From Pseudomonas wenzhouensis (lineage in GTDB: Bacteria; Pseudomonadota; Gammaproteobacteria; Pseudomonadales; Pseudomonadaceae), in contig NZ_CP072610.1 of assembly GCF_021029445.1 (NCBI RefSeq), positions 620,001-684,000 of the forward strand: a DNA stretch of 64,000 nt, read 5' to 3'. The notes below the pieces were generated by a model. The model worked only from the letters and a program-made list of their open reading frames with translations, searched no databases and was not told where the DNA came from. A program made the position numbers and the translations under genes. The first letter of the stretch is position 1, and the number at the start of each line of letters is the position of its first letter. Below are positions 20,675-29,443 of this stretch, piece after piece.

Positions 20675-21679
20675 TTGCGGGTGCTGATCATCAAGACCTC
20701 GTCGCTGGGCGACGTGGTGCATACCCTGCCAGCGCTGACTGATGCCGCACGCGCCATTCCCGGTATTCGCTTCGATTGGGTGGTGGAAGAAGGCTTTGCC
20801 GAGATTCCCGCCTGGCATCCGGCCGTTTCCCAGGTGATCCCGGTGGCCATTCGCCGCTGGCGCAAGCATCCGCTGCGCACCTGGCGTAGCGGCGAATGGG
20901 CACGCTTCAAGCGGCGTCTGCGGGAAACCCGCTATGACCTGGTGATCGATGCCCAGGGCCTGCTCAAGAGCGCCTGGCTGACGCGTTACGTCTCGGCACC
21001 GGTAGCGGGGCTGGATCGCGACTCGGCGCGTGAGCCGCTGGCCAGTCGCTTCTATGATCGCCGCTATGCGGTACCCAAGGATCAACATGCCCTGGAACGG
21101 GTGCGCCAGCTGTTCGCCAAGGCGCTCGGTTACACGCTGCCGTCCGGCACGGGTGACTACGGCCTCAACCGTACGGCGATGATGGATGCCCCGGCGCAGC
21201 CTTATCTGGTGTTCCTGCATGGCACCACCTGGACCAGCAAGCATTGGCCGGAAGCCGACTGGCGTGCGCTGGCTGAGCGCATGGACGAGCTGGGCTGGGC
21301 CGTGCGTCTGCCTTGGGGCAACGAGACGGAAAAGGCGCGTGCCGAGCGCATCGCTGCCGGCCTGACGCATGCCGCCGTGCTGCCGAAGCTGAATCTGGCC
21401 GGTGTGGCCAAGGTGATCGCCGGCGCCAGCGCTTGCGTCTCTGTCGACACCGGCCTTGGTCATCTGGCCGCCGCGCTGGATGTGCCCAATATCTCCCTCT
21501 ACGGTCCAACCCTGCCCGGCAAGGTGGGCGCCTACGGCCGTAGCCAGATTCACCTGTGCGCCTGCGGCCCGAACGCCGGCAGCGGTGACCGTGACAAGCC
21601 CTGCTTCGATGGCCTCGGCGCCGAGCGCGTCGGCCTGGAACTGGAGGCGCTGCTGCTGGCGCCTCCCGGCACCCTTTAA
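20675..21679 (+). CDS. waaC: LPS heptosyltransferase I
   Basis: WaaC adds the first heptose to Kdo2-lipid A. The 334-residue GT9 protein begins RVLIIKTSSLGDVVHTLPAL, the standard WaaC N-terminus, and has VIDAQGLLKSAWLTRY, FLHGTTWTSKHWPEADW and the nucleotide-sugar motif SVDTGLGHLAAALDVPNISLY. I accept a TTG start one base after the waaF stop because the family N-terminus begins exactly there. Close packing with waaF and waaG suggests translational coupling within one operon. Confidence 0.94.
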   Translation: MRVLIIKTSSLGDVVHTLPALTDAARAIPGIRFDWVVEEGFAEIPAWHPAVSQVIPVAIRRWRKHPLRTWRSGEWARFKRRLRETRYDLVIDAQGLLKSAWLTRYVSAPVAGLDRDSAREPLASRFYDRRYAVPKDQHALERVRQLFAKALGYTLPSGTGDYGLNRTAMMDAPAQPYLVFLHGTTWTSKHWPEADWRALAERMDELGWAVRLPWGNETEKARAERIAAGLTHAAVLPKLNLAGVAKVIAGASACVSVDTGLGHLAAALDVPNISLYGPTLPGKVGAYGRSQIHLCACGPNAGSGDRDKPCFDGLGAERVGLELEALLLAPPGTL

Positions 21680-21688
21680 GGAGCGGCT

Positions 21689-22813
21689 ATGCAACTGGCC
21701 TTCGTTCTCTACAAGTACTTCCCGTTCGGCGGGCTGCAGCGCGATTTCATGCGCATCGCCCTGGAGTGCCAGGCGCGCGGCCATGCCATTCGCGTCTACA
21801 CGCCGATCTGGGAAGGGGAAAATCCCGGCGGTTTCGATGTACGCGTGGCGCCGGTACGCGCGTTGTTCAACCATCGCCGCAACGAAAAATTCAGTGCCTG
21901 GTTGCAGGCTGACCTGAAGCGCGATCCGGTCGACCGGGTGATCGGTTTCAACAAGATGCCGGGGCTGGATGTTTATTACGCTGCCGATGGCTGCTTCGAG
22001 GACAAGGCGCAGACCTTGCGTAACCCGATCTATCGCCGCTGGGGCCGTTACAAGCACTTCGCCGATTACGAGCGTGCGGTGTTCGCGCCGGAATCGAAGA
22101 CCGAGATTCTGATGATCTCCGAGGTGCAGCAACCGCTGTTCGTCAAGCACTACAAGACGCCGTTGCAGCGTTTCCACCTGCTGCCACCGGGTATCGCCCA
22201 GGATCGCCGCGCGCCGGCCAATGCTGGCGAGATTCGCGCCGAATTCCGCCGCGAGTTCAAGCTGGCCGACGATGACCTGCTGCTGGTGCAGATTGGCTCC
22301 GGCTTCAAGACCAAGGGTCTGGATCGCAGTCTCAAGGCGCTGGCCGCGTTGCCGCGCGAGCTGCGCAAGCGCACGCGGCTAATCGCCATCGGCCAGGACG
22401 ATCCAAAGCCTTTCCTGCTGCAGGTCAAGGCGCTGGGGCTGTCCGATCAGGTGCAGATTCTCAAGGGACGCAGCGACATTCCGCGCTTTCTGCTGGGGGC
22501 CGATCTGTTGATCCATCCGGCCTACAACGAGAACACCGGCACCGTACTGCTTGAGGCGCTGGTGTCCGGCCTGCCGGTACTGGTCAGTGATGTCTGCGGC
22601 TACGCCCATTACATCGCTGATGCTGATTGCGGCCGGGTCGTGCCCAGCCCCTTCGAACAGGAGCAGCTCAACCGCACCCTGGCCGATATGCTGGCTGATC
22701 CCGAGCACCGCGCGTTCTGGGGGCGCAACGGCCTGGCCTATGCCGATAGCGCCGACCTGTATTCGATGCCGCAGAAGGCGGCCGACGTGATCCTCGCTTC
22801 GAGGTGCGCGTGA
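21689..22813 (+). CDS. waaG: LPS core glucosyltransferase WaaG-like (GT4)
   Basis: This 374-residue GT-B fold protein belongs to GT4. E. coli WaaG adds alpha-1,3-glucose to HepII; the Pseudomonas enzyme is thought to add the first outer-core hexosamine. Visible marks are MQLAFVLYKYFPFGGLQRDF with the conserved FGGLQRD, HLLPPGIAQDR for the acceptor side, QIGSGFKTKGLDRSLKAL starting the C-terminal Rossmann domain and the E-x7-E motif in NTGTVLLEALVSGLPVLVSD. An AAGGAG site precedes the ATG. Its stop overlaps the waaP GTG start by four bases. Confidence 0.93.
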   Translation: MQLAFVLYKYFPFGGLQRDFMRIALECQARGHAIRVYTPIWEGENPGGFDVRVAPVRALFNHRRNEKFSAWLQADLKRDPVDRVIGFNKMPGLDVYYAADGCFEDKAQTLRNPIYRRWGRYKHFADYERAVFAPESKTEILMISEVQQPLFVKHYKTPLQRFHLLPPGIAQDRRAPANAGEIRAEFRREFKLADDDLLLVQIGSGFKTKGLDRSLKALAALPRELRKRTRLIAIGQDDPKPFLLQVKALGLSDQVQILKGRSDIPRFLLGADLLIHPAYNENTGTVLLEALVSGLPVLVSDVCGYAHYIADADCGRVVPSPFEQEQLNRTLADMLADPEHRAFWGRNGLAYADSADLYSMPQKAADVILASRCA

Positions 22814-23616
22814 AGCTGATTCTCGCCGAGCCGTTCAAGCGCCTGTGGGCCGGCCGGGACGCTTTCGAAGCCGTCGAGGCGCTCGAAGGGCAGGTCTACC
22901 GTGAACTGGAAGGTCGTCGCACCCTGCGTACCGAGGTCGAAGGGCGTGGCTACTTCGTCAAGATCCATCGTGGCATCGGTTGGGGCGAAATCGTCAAGAA
23001 CCTGCTCACCGCCAAGGCTCCAGTGCTGGGGGCTGCGCAGGAATGGCAAGCCATCCAGCGCCTGACTGAAGCCGGTGTGCCGACCATGACTGCCGTGGCT
23101 TACGGTGAGCGCGGCAGCAATCCTGCACGCCAGCACTCCTTTATCGTCACCGAAGAACTGGCGCCGACCGTCGACATGGAACAGCTCAGCCTGAACTGGG
23201 CACAGCAGCCGCCGAAGCCGGCGCTGAAGTGGGCATTGATTCGCGAAGTGGCGAAGATGACTGGTAGTATGCACCGCGCCGGGGTCAACCACCGTGACTG
23301 CTACATCTGCCATTTTCTGCTGCACAGTGACCGGCCGATCCAGGCCAGCGACCTGCGTTTATCACTGATCGACCTGCACCGCGCCCAGGTGCGTCGCTTC
23401 ACGCCACGGCGCTGGCGTGACAAGGACCTGGCCGCGCTGTACTTCTCGGCGTTGGACATCGGCCTGACCCGTCGCGACAAGCTGCGTTTTCTGCGCACCT
23501 ACTTCCAGCGTCCGCTACGTGAGGTGCTGCGTGAAGAGGCAAGCCTGCTGGCCTGGCTGGAGCGCAAGGCGGCGAAACTGTATGAGCGTAAGCAGCGTTA
23601 TGGGGATGCGCTCTGA
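22810..23616 (+). CDS. waaP: LPS heptose I kinase
   Basis: WaaP phosphorylates heptose I of the inner core, a step essential in P. aeruginosa for LPS export. The 268-residue protein has the kinase-like fold: Lys in YFVKIHRGIGWGE (near 51), the catalytic loop HRDCYICHFLLH with Asp at 163, and the metal Asp in SLIDLHRAQ. I chose the GTG at 22810, giving MKLILAEPFKRLW, because it forms a GTGA overlap with waaG and makes the catalytic Asp fall at 163 as in the P. aeruginosa enzyme; a GTG two codons upstream is the alternative. Confidence 0.94.
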   Translation: MKLILAEPFKRLWAGRDAFEAVEALEGQVYRELEGRRTLRTEVEGRGYFVKIHRGIGWGEIVKNLLTAKAPVLGAAQEWQAIQRLTEAGVPTMTAVAYGERGSNPARQHSFIVTEELAPTVDMEQLSLNWAQQPPKPALKWALIREVAKMTGSMHRAGVNHRDCYICHFLLHSDRPIQASDLRLSLIDLHRAQVRRFTPRRWRDKDLAALYFSALDIGLTRRDKLRFLRTYFQRPLREVLREEASLLAWLERKAAKLYERKQRYGDAL

Positions 23617-24350
23617 TGGCTAGCTGGAACCTGGCCCCCGAATATCGTGCGCTCGCAGCAGACTTCGGATCTTTCGAGGCTGTTTTTGCTATCGAAGGGG
23701 AGCGCTTGACCAAGGATCCACTGTCGGAGGTCGTGCGCATCGAACGTGACGGTGTTCGCTATTACGTAAAGCGCTACTGGGGGGCGGGTAAAGGTCTGCG
23801 CCGTTATCTGGGGCGTCCGCGGGTCAAGGCCGAATGGCAGAACCTCAAATTGTTCGCCAAGTGGGGCATCCCTACCGCGCCTATTGTTGCGCATGGTCTT
23901 GAGCGCAAGGCAGGAGCGTTTGTGCGTGGCGCGCTGATCACGCGTGAACTGGAGAATACAGTCGATCTTGCTGAAGTCGCCAGTCGTCAGGATCTGCGCT
24001 TGGCTGATCGGACATGGGTTCAAATCATCAGTCGGCAGTTGGCCAAGTGCACACGGACGCTGCACGATCACCACTTCACCCACAATGATCTGAAGTGGCG
24101 CAATCTGCTGGTCAACGACAAGGCCGAACTGTACTTCATCGATTGCCCCACCGGCAGCTTCTGGTGGGGGCCCCTACTGCGTTACCGCATCGTCAAGGAT
24201 CTGGCCTGCCTAGATAAGGTCGCCAAGTACCACCTGTCGCGCACGCAACGCCTGCGTTTCTACCTGCAATACCGCCAGCGCAGTCGGTTGAGTCGTGGTG
24301 ACAAGCAGCGTGTCCGGCAAATCCTCAAGTTCTTCGAGGGACGTGAATGA
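23616..24350 (+). CDS. wapP: LPS core kinase-like protein WapP
   Basis: This 244-residue protein belongs to the Kdo/heptose kinase group related to WaaP and corresponds to P. aeruginosa PA5008 (WapP), proposed to phosphorylate inner-core heptose. Seen are the nucleotide Lys in YYVKRYWGAGKGLRRYLG (near 52), the catalytic loop HNDLKWRNLL with Asp at 158 and Asn at 163, and the metal Asp in YFIDCPTG. All key residues are intact, so activity is expected. Its ATG overlaps the waaP stop by one base. The exact phosphate position is not readable from sequence. Confidence 0.85.
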   Translation: MASWNLAPEYRALAADFGSFEAVFAIEGERLTKDPLSEVVRIERDGVRYYVKRYWGAGKGLRRYLGRPRVKAEWQNLKLFAKWGIPTAPIVAHGLERKAGAFVRGALITRELENTVDLAEVASRQDLRLADRTWVQIISRQLAKCTRTLHDHHFTHNDLKWRNLLVNDKAELYFIDCPTGSFWWGPLLRYRIVKDLACLDKVAKYHLSRTQRLRFYLQYRQRSRLSRGDKQRVRQILKFFEGRE

Positions 24351-25090
24351 CGGATTTTATCGCGGCGCAGGATCGCGCCCTGCTCGAACGCCATGGGTTG
24401 GCAAGCTTCGATGCCTTGTGGGCACTGAAGCTGGAGGCGGTGGACGAGCCCAATACCGAGCGCGGTGGCTGGAGTACGGTCTATCGTCTTGAGCTGGATG
24501 AGCGTGCCTTCTATCTCAAGCGGCAGAGCAATCATCTGACACGCAGCCTGCTGCATCCGTCAGGTGAGCCGACCTTCGCTCGCGAATTTCGCAATATCTG
24601 TCGTTATGCCGAATTGAACATACCGGCGCTACAAGCCGCTTTTTTTGCCGAGCGTCGAGTGCCAGGCGAGCGGCGCGCCGTTCTGCTCACGCGCGCGCTC
24701 GATGGCTGGCAGGATCTGGAGCACTGGCTGATGGGCTGGAGCACGCTCGACAGTGCCGGTCGCACGGCCATTCTGCATGCCTGTGGCGAGCTGGCGCGGC
24801 GTCTGCATCAAGCAGGGCAGATGCATGGCTGCTTTTATCCCAAGCATATTTTCCTCCGTGAACAGGACGGCCGGGTCGACGCGCAGCTGATCGATCTGGA
24901 GAAAACCCGGCCGCTGCTGCTGGGACGGCGTGATCGGATCAAGGATCTCGAACCGCTGTTGCGTCGCGCCAGAATCTGGAACGAGGCTGAAGTGCGTGAA
25001 CTGTTGGCGGCCTATCTTGGCGGGGCGGCGGATGTCGACGCCTGGTGGCGCCGGCTCGGTGCGCGCCAGCGTAACAAGGAGGCACGGTGA
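24347..25090 (+). CDS. wapQ: LPS core kinase-like protein WapQ, apparently lacking catalytic Asp
   Basis: This 247-residue protein corresponds to P. aeruginosa PA5007 (WapQ) in the InaA/WaaP-like kinase group. The nucleotide Lys is in FYLKRQSNH (near 58) and the metal Asp in LIDLEKTR (about 183). The catalytic loop reads HGCFYPKH at residues 160-167, where WaaP has HRDCYICH; by eye the catalytic Asp is replaced by Cys. It may therefore be a pseudokinase or use another base. It overlaps wapP by four bases (ATGA), so translation is coupled. Assignment as wapQ is by order and family. Confidence 0.8.
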   Translation: MTDFIAAQDRALLERHGLASFDALWALKLEAVDEPNTERGGWSTVYRLELDERAFYLKRQSNHLTRSLLHPSGEPTFAREFRNICRYAELNIPALQAAFFAERRVPGERRAVLLTRALDGWQDLEHWLMGWSTLDSAGRTAILHACGELARRLHQAGQMHGCFYPKHIFLREQDGRVDAQLIDLEKTRPLLLGRRDRIKDLEPLLRRARIWNEAEVRELLAAYLGGAADVDAWWRRLGARQRNKEAR

Positions 25091-26535
25091 TGAGCTTGCG
25101 CGAACTGAGTCAGGCTGGGCGCGCACCCGCGCTACCACTGACGCTGGATATCGCCGGCGAAACGCTGGTGCTCGAGCGCCTGCTGCGTGTGCTGCCTGGG
25201 CAGCGTTATGTTGCTGCTGCACGTTGGCAGGAGCGCCCGGTGCTGGCCAAATTGCTGGTGGGCAGCAAGGCGCAGCGGCATTTTCAGCGTGAGCTGGAGG
25301 GTGCCGAGCTTTTGGCCCGACAGGGGCTGGTTACGCCCGAACTGCTGGCGCAGGGTTTTATCGACGGGCAGGGCGGTTGGCTGCTGTTCGACTATCTGGA
25401 GGGCGCGCAGAGCCTCTGGGAGGCCTGGCGCCAGGCGGCTCGCGAGCCGTTGCTGAGCGATGCGCAACAGGCGATCCTGGCTGAGGCGCTGGGGGCGATT
25501 GGGCAGATGCATGCTCAGGGCCTGTGGCAGGCCGACCTGCATCTGGACAACCTGCTCCAGCATGAAGGCCGCCTGTATCTGATCGACGGCGGCGGCGTGC
25601 GCTGCGAGACGCCTGGGCAGCCACTGTCGCGCGCGCGTGTGCTGGAAAACCTCGGCGTGTTCTTCGCCCAGTTGCCGGCTGAGCTGGACGAGCATCTGGA
25701 AGAGTTGTTGATCCACTACCTGCTGGCCAATGGTGAGCATGCGCTGCCGCTGGAAATGCTCCAGGCCGAGATTGCCAAGGTGCGCCGTTGGCGCTTGCGC
25801 GACTACCTGAAGAAGGCGGCGCGTGATTGCAGTCTGTTTGCTGCGCGCATTGGCGCCTTCGGCCTGCGCGTGGTGCGCCGTGAGGCAGAGCCGGCGTTGC
25901 AACCGCTGCTGGCCGATCTGGACGCTCGCATCGATGCCGGGCATATCTACAAGACCGGTGGTGCCGCTACGGTGGCACGTGTTGAGCTGGACGGTCGGCT
26001 GCTGGTGGTCAAGCGTTACAATGTGAAGAGCTGGCTGCACTGGCTCAAGCGCTTCTGGCGCCCGAGTCGTGCCTGGCATAGCTGGATCGAAGGCAATCGC
26101 CTGCAACTGCTAGGGTTCACGACGCCGACGCCGCTTGCCGTGATCGAACGGCGCTGGTGCTGGTTACGCCGCCGCGCCTACCTGATTACCGACTATTGCG
26201 GCGGGCAGGATATAATCGCCCGTTTCGAGGCATACAAGCAGGCAACGCCCCCGGAAACCGAGCTGCTGGCGCTGGATCGACTGTTCGCCGCCCTGTTGCG
26301 CGAACGAATCAGCCACGGTGATTTCAAGGGTCATAACCTGTTCTGGGATGAAACGCAGGGCGCCTGGTCGCTGATCGACCTGGATGCCATGCGACAGCAT
26401 CGCAGTACGCGCAGTTTCGCCCGGGCCTATGCCCGCGACCGCGCCCGTTTTCTGCGCAACTGGCCGGCGGATTCCGCCCTGTACCAGTTGCTCGATCAAC
26501 GTTTACCGCAGGTGCCCGGCACCTGCCCGAATTAG
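25090..26535 (+). CDS. protein with two kinase-like domains in the LPS core operon (PA5006-like)
   Basis: The 481-residue protein holds two kinase-like halves. The first (about 25-200) has the Lys in VLAKLLVGSK, the catalytic loop QADLHLDNLL (147-156) and LIDGGGV. The second (about 285-440) has LLVVKRYN, the loop HGDFKGHNLF (409-418) and LIDLDAMR. Both halves keep an Asp and an Asn in the loop and a downstream Asp, so either could be active. It matches the place of P. aeruginosa PA5006. I took the ATG that overlaps the wapQ stop by one base; a GTG one codon earlier shares the same ribosome binding site AAGGAGG. Substrate unknown; LPS core sugar is the likely guess. Confidence 0.82.
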   Translation: MSLRELSQAGRAPALPLTLDIAGETLVLERLLRVLPGQRYVAAARWQERPVLAKLLVGSKAQRHFQRELEGAELLARQGLVTPELLAQGFIDGQGGWLLFDYLEGAQSLWEAWRQAAREPLLSDAQQAILAEALGAIGQMHAQGLWQADLHLDNLLQHEGRLYLIDGGGVRCETPGQPLSRARVLENLGVFFAQLPAELDEHLEELLIHYLLANGEHALPLEMLQAEIAKVRRWRLRDYLKKAARDCSLFAARIGAFGLRVVRREAEPALQPLLADLDARIDAGHIYKTGGAATVARVELDGRLLVVKRYNVKSWLHWLKRFWRPSRAWHSWIEGNRLQLLGFTTPTPLAVIERRWCWLRRRAYLITDYCGGQDIIARFEAYKQATPPETELLALDRLFAALLRERISHGDFKGHNLFWDETQGAWSLIDLDAMRQHRSTRSFARAYARDRARFLRNWPADSALYQLLDQRLPQVPGTCPN

Positions 26536-26547
26536 AGGCTCAAACCT

Positions 26548-28302
26548 GTGGCACTGACCATTCTCGGCCTGTCCGGCGCCCTCAGTCACGATCCGTCCGC
26601 CGCGCTGTATATCGACGGCAAGCTGATCGCGGCGGTGGAAGAGGAGCGCTTCGTGCGTGACAAGCACGCGAAGAACCGCATGCCCTACGAGTCGGCCAAG
26701 TTCTGCCTGGAGCAAGCCGGCATCAAGCCCTCGGATGTCGACGTGGTCGCCATTCCCTTCGCCCCTATCAGCATCTTCGAGAAGGCCCGCTGGCAGTACG
26801 CCAAGCGCTACGCCTACGCGCCGGATCGTGCGCTCGATGCCATCCTGTTCGGCAACCGCCGCTACAAACGCTACAAGAAGCGCATCGAGTGGTGCCTGGT
26901 GCAGCTCGGTTTCGACCTGAAGAAGGTCAAGGTCGAGCCGGTCGAACACCACCTGGCGCACGCTTCCAGCGCCTACCACTGCTCGGGCTTCAAGGAGAAG
27001 ACCGCGATCCTCGGTATCGACGGCAAGGGCGAGTACGCCACCACCTTCTTCGGCTACGGCGAGAACGGCAAGATCCACAAGATCAAGGAGTTCTACGATC
27101 CGGATTCGCTCGGCGGCCTGTACGGCGCGATCACCGAGTACCTGGGCTTCGAGATGCTCGATGGCGAGTTCAAGGTCATGGGCATGGCGCCCTATGGCGA
27201 CGCCGCCAAGTACGATTTCTCGCGGCTGGCCAAGTTCGAGAACGGCGAGCTGATCATCAACACCGAGTACGCCAACGTCATCGGTTTCCGTCGCTACAAG
27301 GAAAACGGCAAGGGCTACTACTTCTCACCCAAGCTGATCGAATGGCTCGGCCCGAAGCGTGAGGGCGATATCGCCGACGACCCGTACATCCATTATGCGG
27401 CCAGCATGCAGGCGCTGTTCGAGAAGCTGGCGCTGCAGATGATGGAGTACTACCTGGGCGACATCCTCAAGGAAACCGGCAAGATCGCCTTCGCCGGTGG
27501 CTGCGCGTTGAACGTCAAACTGAACCAGAAGATCATCGCCCGCGATGATGTCAAGGAGCTGTTCGTCCAGCCGGCCTCTGGCGATGCCGGCACCGCTGTC
27601 GGCGCCGCCGCCTACGTTTCGCACCAGCGCGGCGTACCGGTGGAGAAGATGGAACACGTCTATCTCGGCCCCTCGTACAGCAACGAGGAAGTCGTCGCCG
27701 CCTGCGCCAAGCACCCGAACAAGCCGGTGTTCAAGCGCATCGACAATACCCCCGAGCGCATCGCCAAGATCATGGTCGACGGCAACCCGGTAGCCTGGTT
27801 CCAGGGCCGCATGGAGTTCGGCCCGCGCGCCCTCGGTGGCCGTTCCATCATCGGCTGCCCGAGCGTGCCGGGCGTGGCCGACCGCATCAACGAGCAGATC
27901 AAGTTCCGCGAGCGCTGGAGACCCTTCTGTCCGTCCATGCTCGACACCGTGGCGCCGAAGATGCTCAAGGTCGATCACCCGAGCCCGTTCATGACCTTCA
28001 CCTTCGAGGTGAACGAGGAATGGAAGGAGCGCGTTGGCGAAGTCGTGCATGAAGACGGCACCTCGCGCGCCCAGGTGCTGGAGCGCCGCTTCAACCCGCG
28101 CTGGTATGACCTGATGCTGGAGCTGGAGAAGCTCACCGGTAACGGCGTATCGCTGAACACCTCGCTCAACCGTCGTGGCGAGCCGATGATCTGCTCGCCC
28201 ACCGATGCGCTGAACATGTTCTACGGCTCCGACCTGCAGTACCTGATCATGGAAGACATTCTCGTGGTCAAGGATGGCAAGGATTGGTATGACCACGTCT
28301 GA
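26548..28302 (+). CDS. wapO: LPS core carbamoyltransferase (NodU/CmcH family)
   Basis: The 584-residue protein is an O-carbamoyltransferase that uses carbamoyl phosphate and ATP. It begins ALTILGLSGALSHDPSAALY, has VEHHLAHASSAYHCSGF with the metal-binding histidines of the Kae1-like domain, a LGIDGKGE ATP loop, and the C-terminal GPRALGGRSIIG typical of NodU/TobZ. In P. aeruginosa the equivalent (PA5005) is thought to carbamoylate heptose II at O-7. The start is a GTG 12 bases after the previous stop. The next gene begins inside its last codons. The symbol is from P. aeruginosa usage as I recall it. Confidence 0.85.
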   Translation: MALTILGLSGALSHDPSAALYIDGKLIAAVEEERFVRDKHAKNRMPYESAKFCLEQAGIKPSDVDVVAIPFAPISIFEKARWQYAKRYAYAPDRALDAILFGNRRYKRYKKRIEWCLVQLGFDLKKVKVEPVEHHLAHASSAYHCSGFKEKTAILGIDGKGEYATTFFGYGENGKIHKIKEFYDPDSLGGLYGAITEYLGFEMLDGEFKVMGMAPYGDAAKYDFSRLAKFENGELIINTEYANVIGFRRYKENGKGYYFSPKLIEWLGPKREGDIADDPYIHYAASMQALFEKLALQMMEYYLGDILKETGKIAFAGGCALNVKLNQKIIARDDVKELFVQPASGDAGTAVGAAAYVSHQRGVPVEKMEHVYLGPSYSNEEVVAACAKHPNKPVFKRIDNTPERIAKIMVDGNPVAWFQGRMEFGPRALGGRSIIGCPSVPGVADRINEQIKFRERWRPFCPSMLDTVAPKMLKVDHPSPFMTFTFEVNEEWKERVGEVVHEDGTSRAQVLERRFNPRWYDLMLELEKLTGNGVSLNTSLNRRGEPMICSPTDALNMFYGSDLQYLIMEDILVVKDGKDWYDHV

Positions 28303-29407
28303 CCAGGCACATGGCGAGACCGAGCGTTGGGTGCTGCAGTTCTGCCATGGCTATGACGGTCCCTTTCTGGATTGTGCGCGGCAATACGCCGTGCTGTTCA
28401 AGGGCACGCCCTACAAGGTCTGCACGGTTTACCTGACGGGTAAACCGAGTACCGAGGTCGAGCGCGGCTCGGCCTCGGACGAGGTAATTTTCCTCGACTA
28501 CTCCAGCGCTCAGGTGCGCGGCCTCAAGCTGGGGGCGATCCGCGATTTCCGGCGAATCGCTGCCTCACGCGACTTTGCCCTGTGCATCGCCCACCGCTTC
28601 AAACCGATCTATGTCGCCTTGCTCGGCAGCGACCTGCCGGTGATCGGCGTGCATCACGCCTTTGGCGACTTCAAGCGTCGTTCACGCCAGTTGTTCGCCA
28701 ACTTCTTTCGCAAGCGCCTGGCGCTGCTTGGTGTGTCTAACGCCGTACGCGACGACATGCGCGCCTGCCTGCCTGGTTGGCCTGCCGAGCGTATTGAAAC
28801 GCTGTACAACCGCATAGACGTCGAGGCCGTGCAGGCTGAACAAGTATCTCGTGAGGCTGCCCGTGAGCATCTTGGGCTGCCGCTAGATGCCTGGGTGGTC
28901 GGCAATGTCGGCCGTCTGCATCCGGACAAGGATCAGGCTACGCTGATTCGCGGTTTCGCCCAGGCACTGCCACAACTGCCTGCAGGTAGTCTGCTGGCGA
29001 TCATGGGTAGCGGCCGGCTGGAGGCGCAGTTGAAGGCATTGGCAACTGAACTGGGCGTCAGCGATTCGGTACGCTTTCTCGGTCAGGTGCCCAATGGGCG
29101 ACACTATTTCAAGGCGTTCGACGTGTTCGCGCTGACCTCCGATCATGAGCCGTTCGGCATGGTGTTGCTGGAGGCGATGGCAGCGGAGGTACCCGTTATC
29201 TGTAGTGATTGTGGCGGCGGCCGTGAGGTGGTGGACGGGAGTGGCTTGCTGGTTGCTTTTGCTCAACCCTCTGCATTGGCAACAGGCTTGCGTGAATGTG
29301 CCGAGGGTCTGATAGACACGCAGTCATCAGCTGATAGGTTGAGTCTGTGCTTTAGTGATCAGGCAGCACGTGAGCGCTTCTGGACGCTCGGTTGGTTGTC
29401 CCAATAA
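28289..29407 (+). CDS. wapH: GT4 glycosyltransferase of the LPS core (WapH-like)
   Basis: A 372-residue GT-B glycosyltransferase. The N-terminal half has ERWVLQFCHGYDGPFLDCARQ (cited here to CHGYDGPFLD) and HHAFGDFKRRSRQ; the C-terminal half has VVGNVGRLHPDKDQATLI and the E-x7-E motif in SDHEPFGMVLLEAMAAEVP. Family members in P. aeruginosa (PA5004, WapH) add an outer-core glucose. The ATG with AAGGA five bases upstream lies within the end of the carbamoyltransferase gene (14-base overlap). The last 80 codons are richer in A/T than the start, marking the edge of the composition change. Sugar and linkage are not readable. Confidence 0.8.
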   Translation: MTTSDQAHGETERWVLQFCHGYDGPFLDCARQYAVLFKGTPYKVCTVYLTGKPSTEVERGSASDEVIFLDYSSAQVRGLKLGAIRDFRRIAASRDFALCIAHRFKPIYVALLGSDLPVIGVHHAFGDFKRRSRQLFANFFRKRLALLGVSNAVRDDMRACLPGWPAERIETLYNRIDVEAVQAEQVSREAAREHLGLPLDAWVVGNVGRLHPDKDQATLIRGFAQALPQLPAGSLLAIMGSGRLEAQLKALATELGVSDSVRFLGQVPNGRHYFKAFDVFALTSDHEPFGMVLLEAMAAEVPVICSDCGGGREVVDGSGLLVAFAQPSALATGLRECAEGLIDTQSSADRLSLCFSDQAARERFWTLGWLSQ

Positions 29408-29443
29408 TTTGCCGTGTTTTATTTGAATTCTGGGATCGTGACT

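Noticed and set aside
20600..22177. 525-codon open frame antisense to waaF, waaC and waaG
   Set aside because: Overlaps three genes with complete glycosyltransferase motifs; no support of its own.
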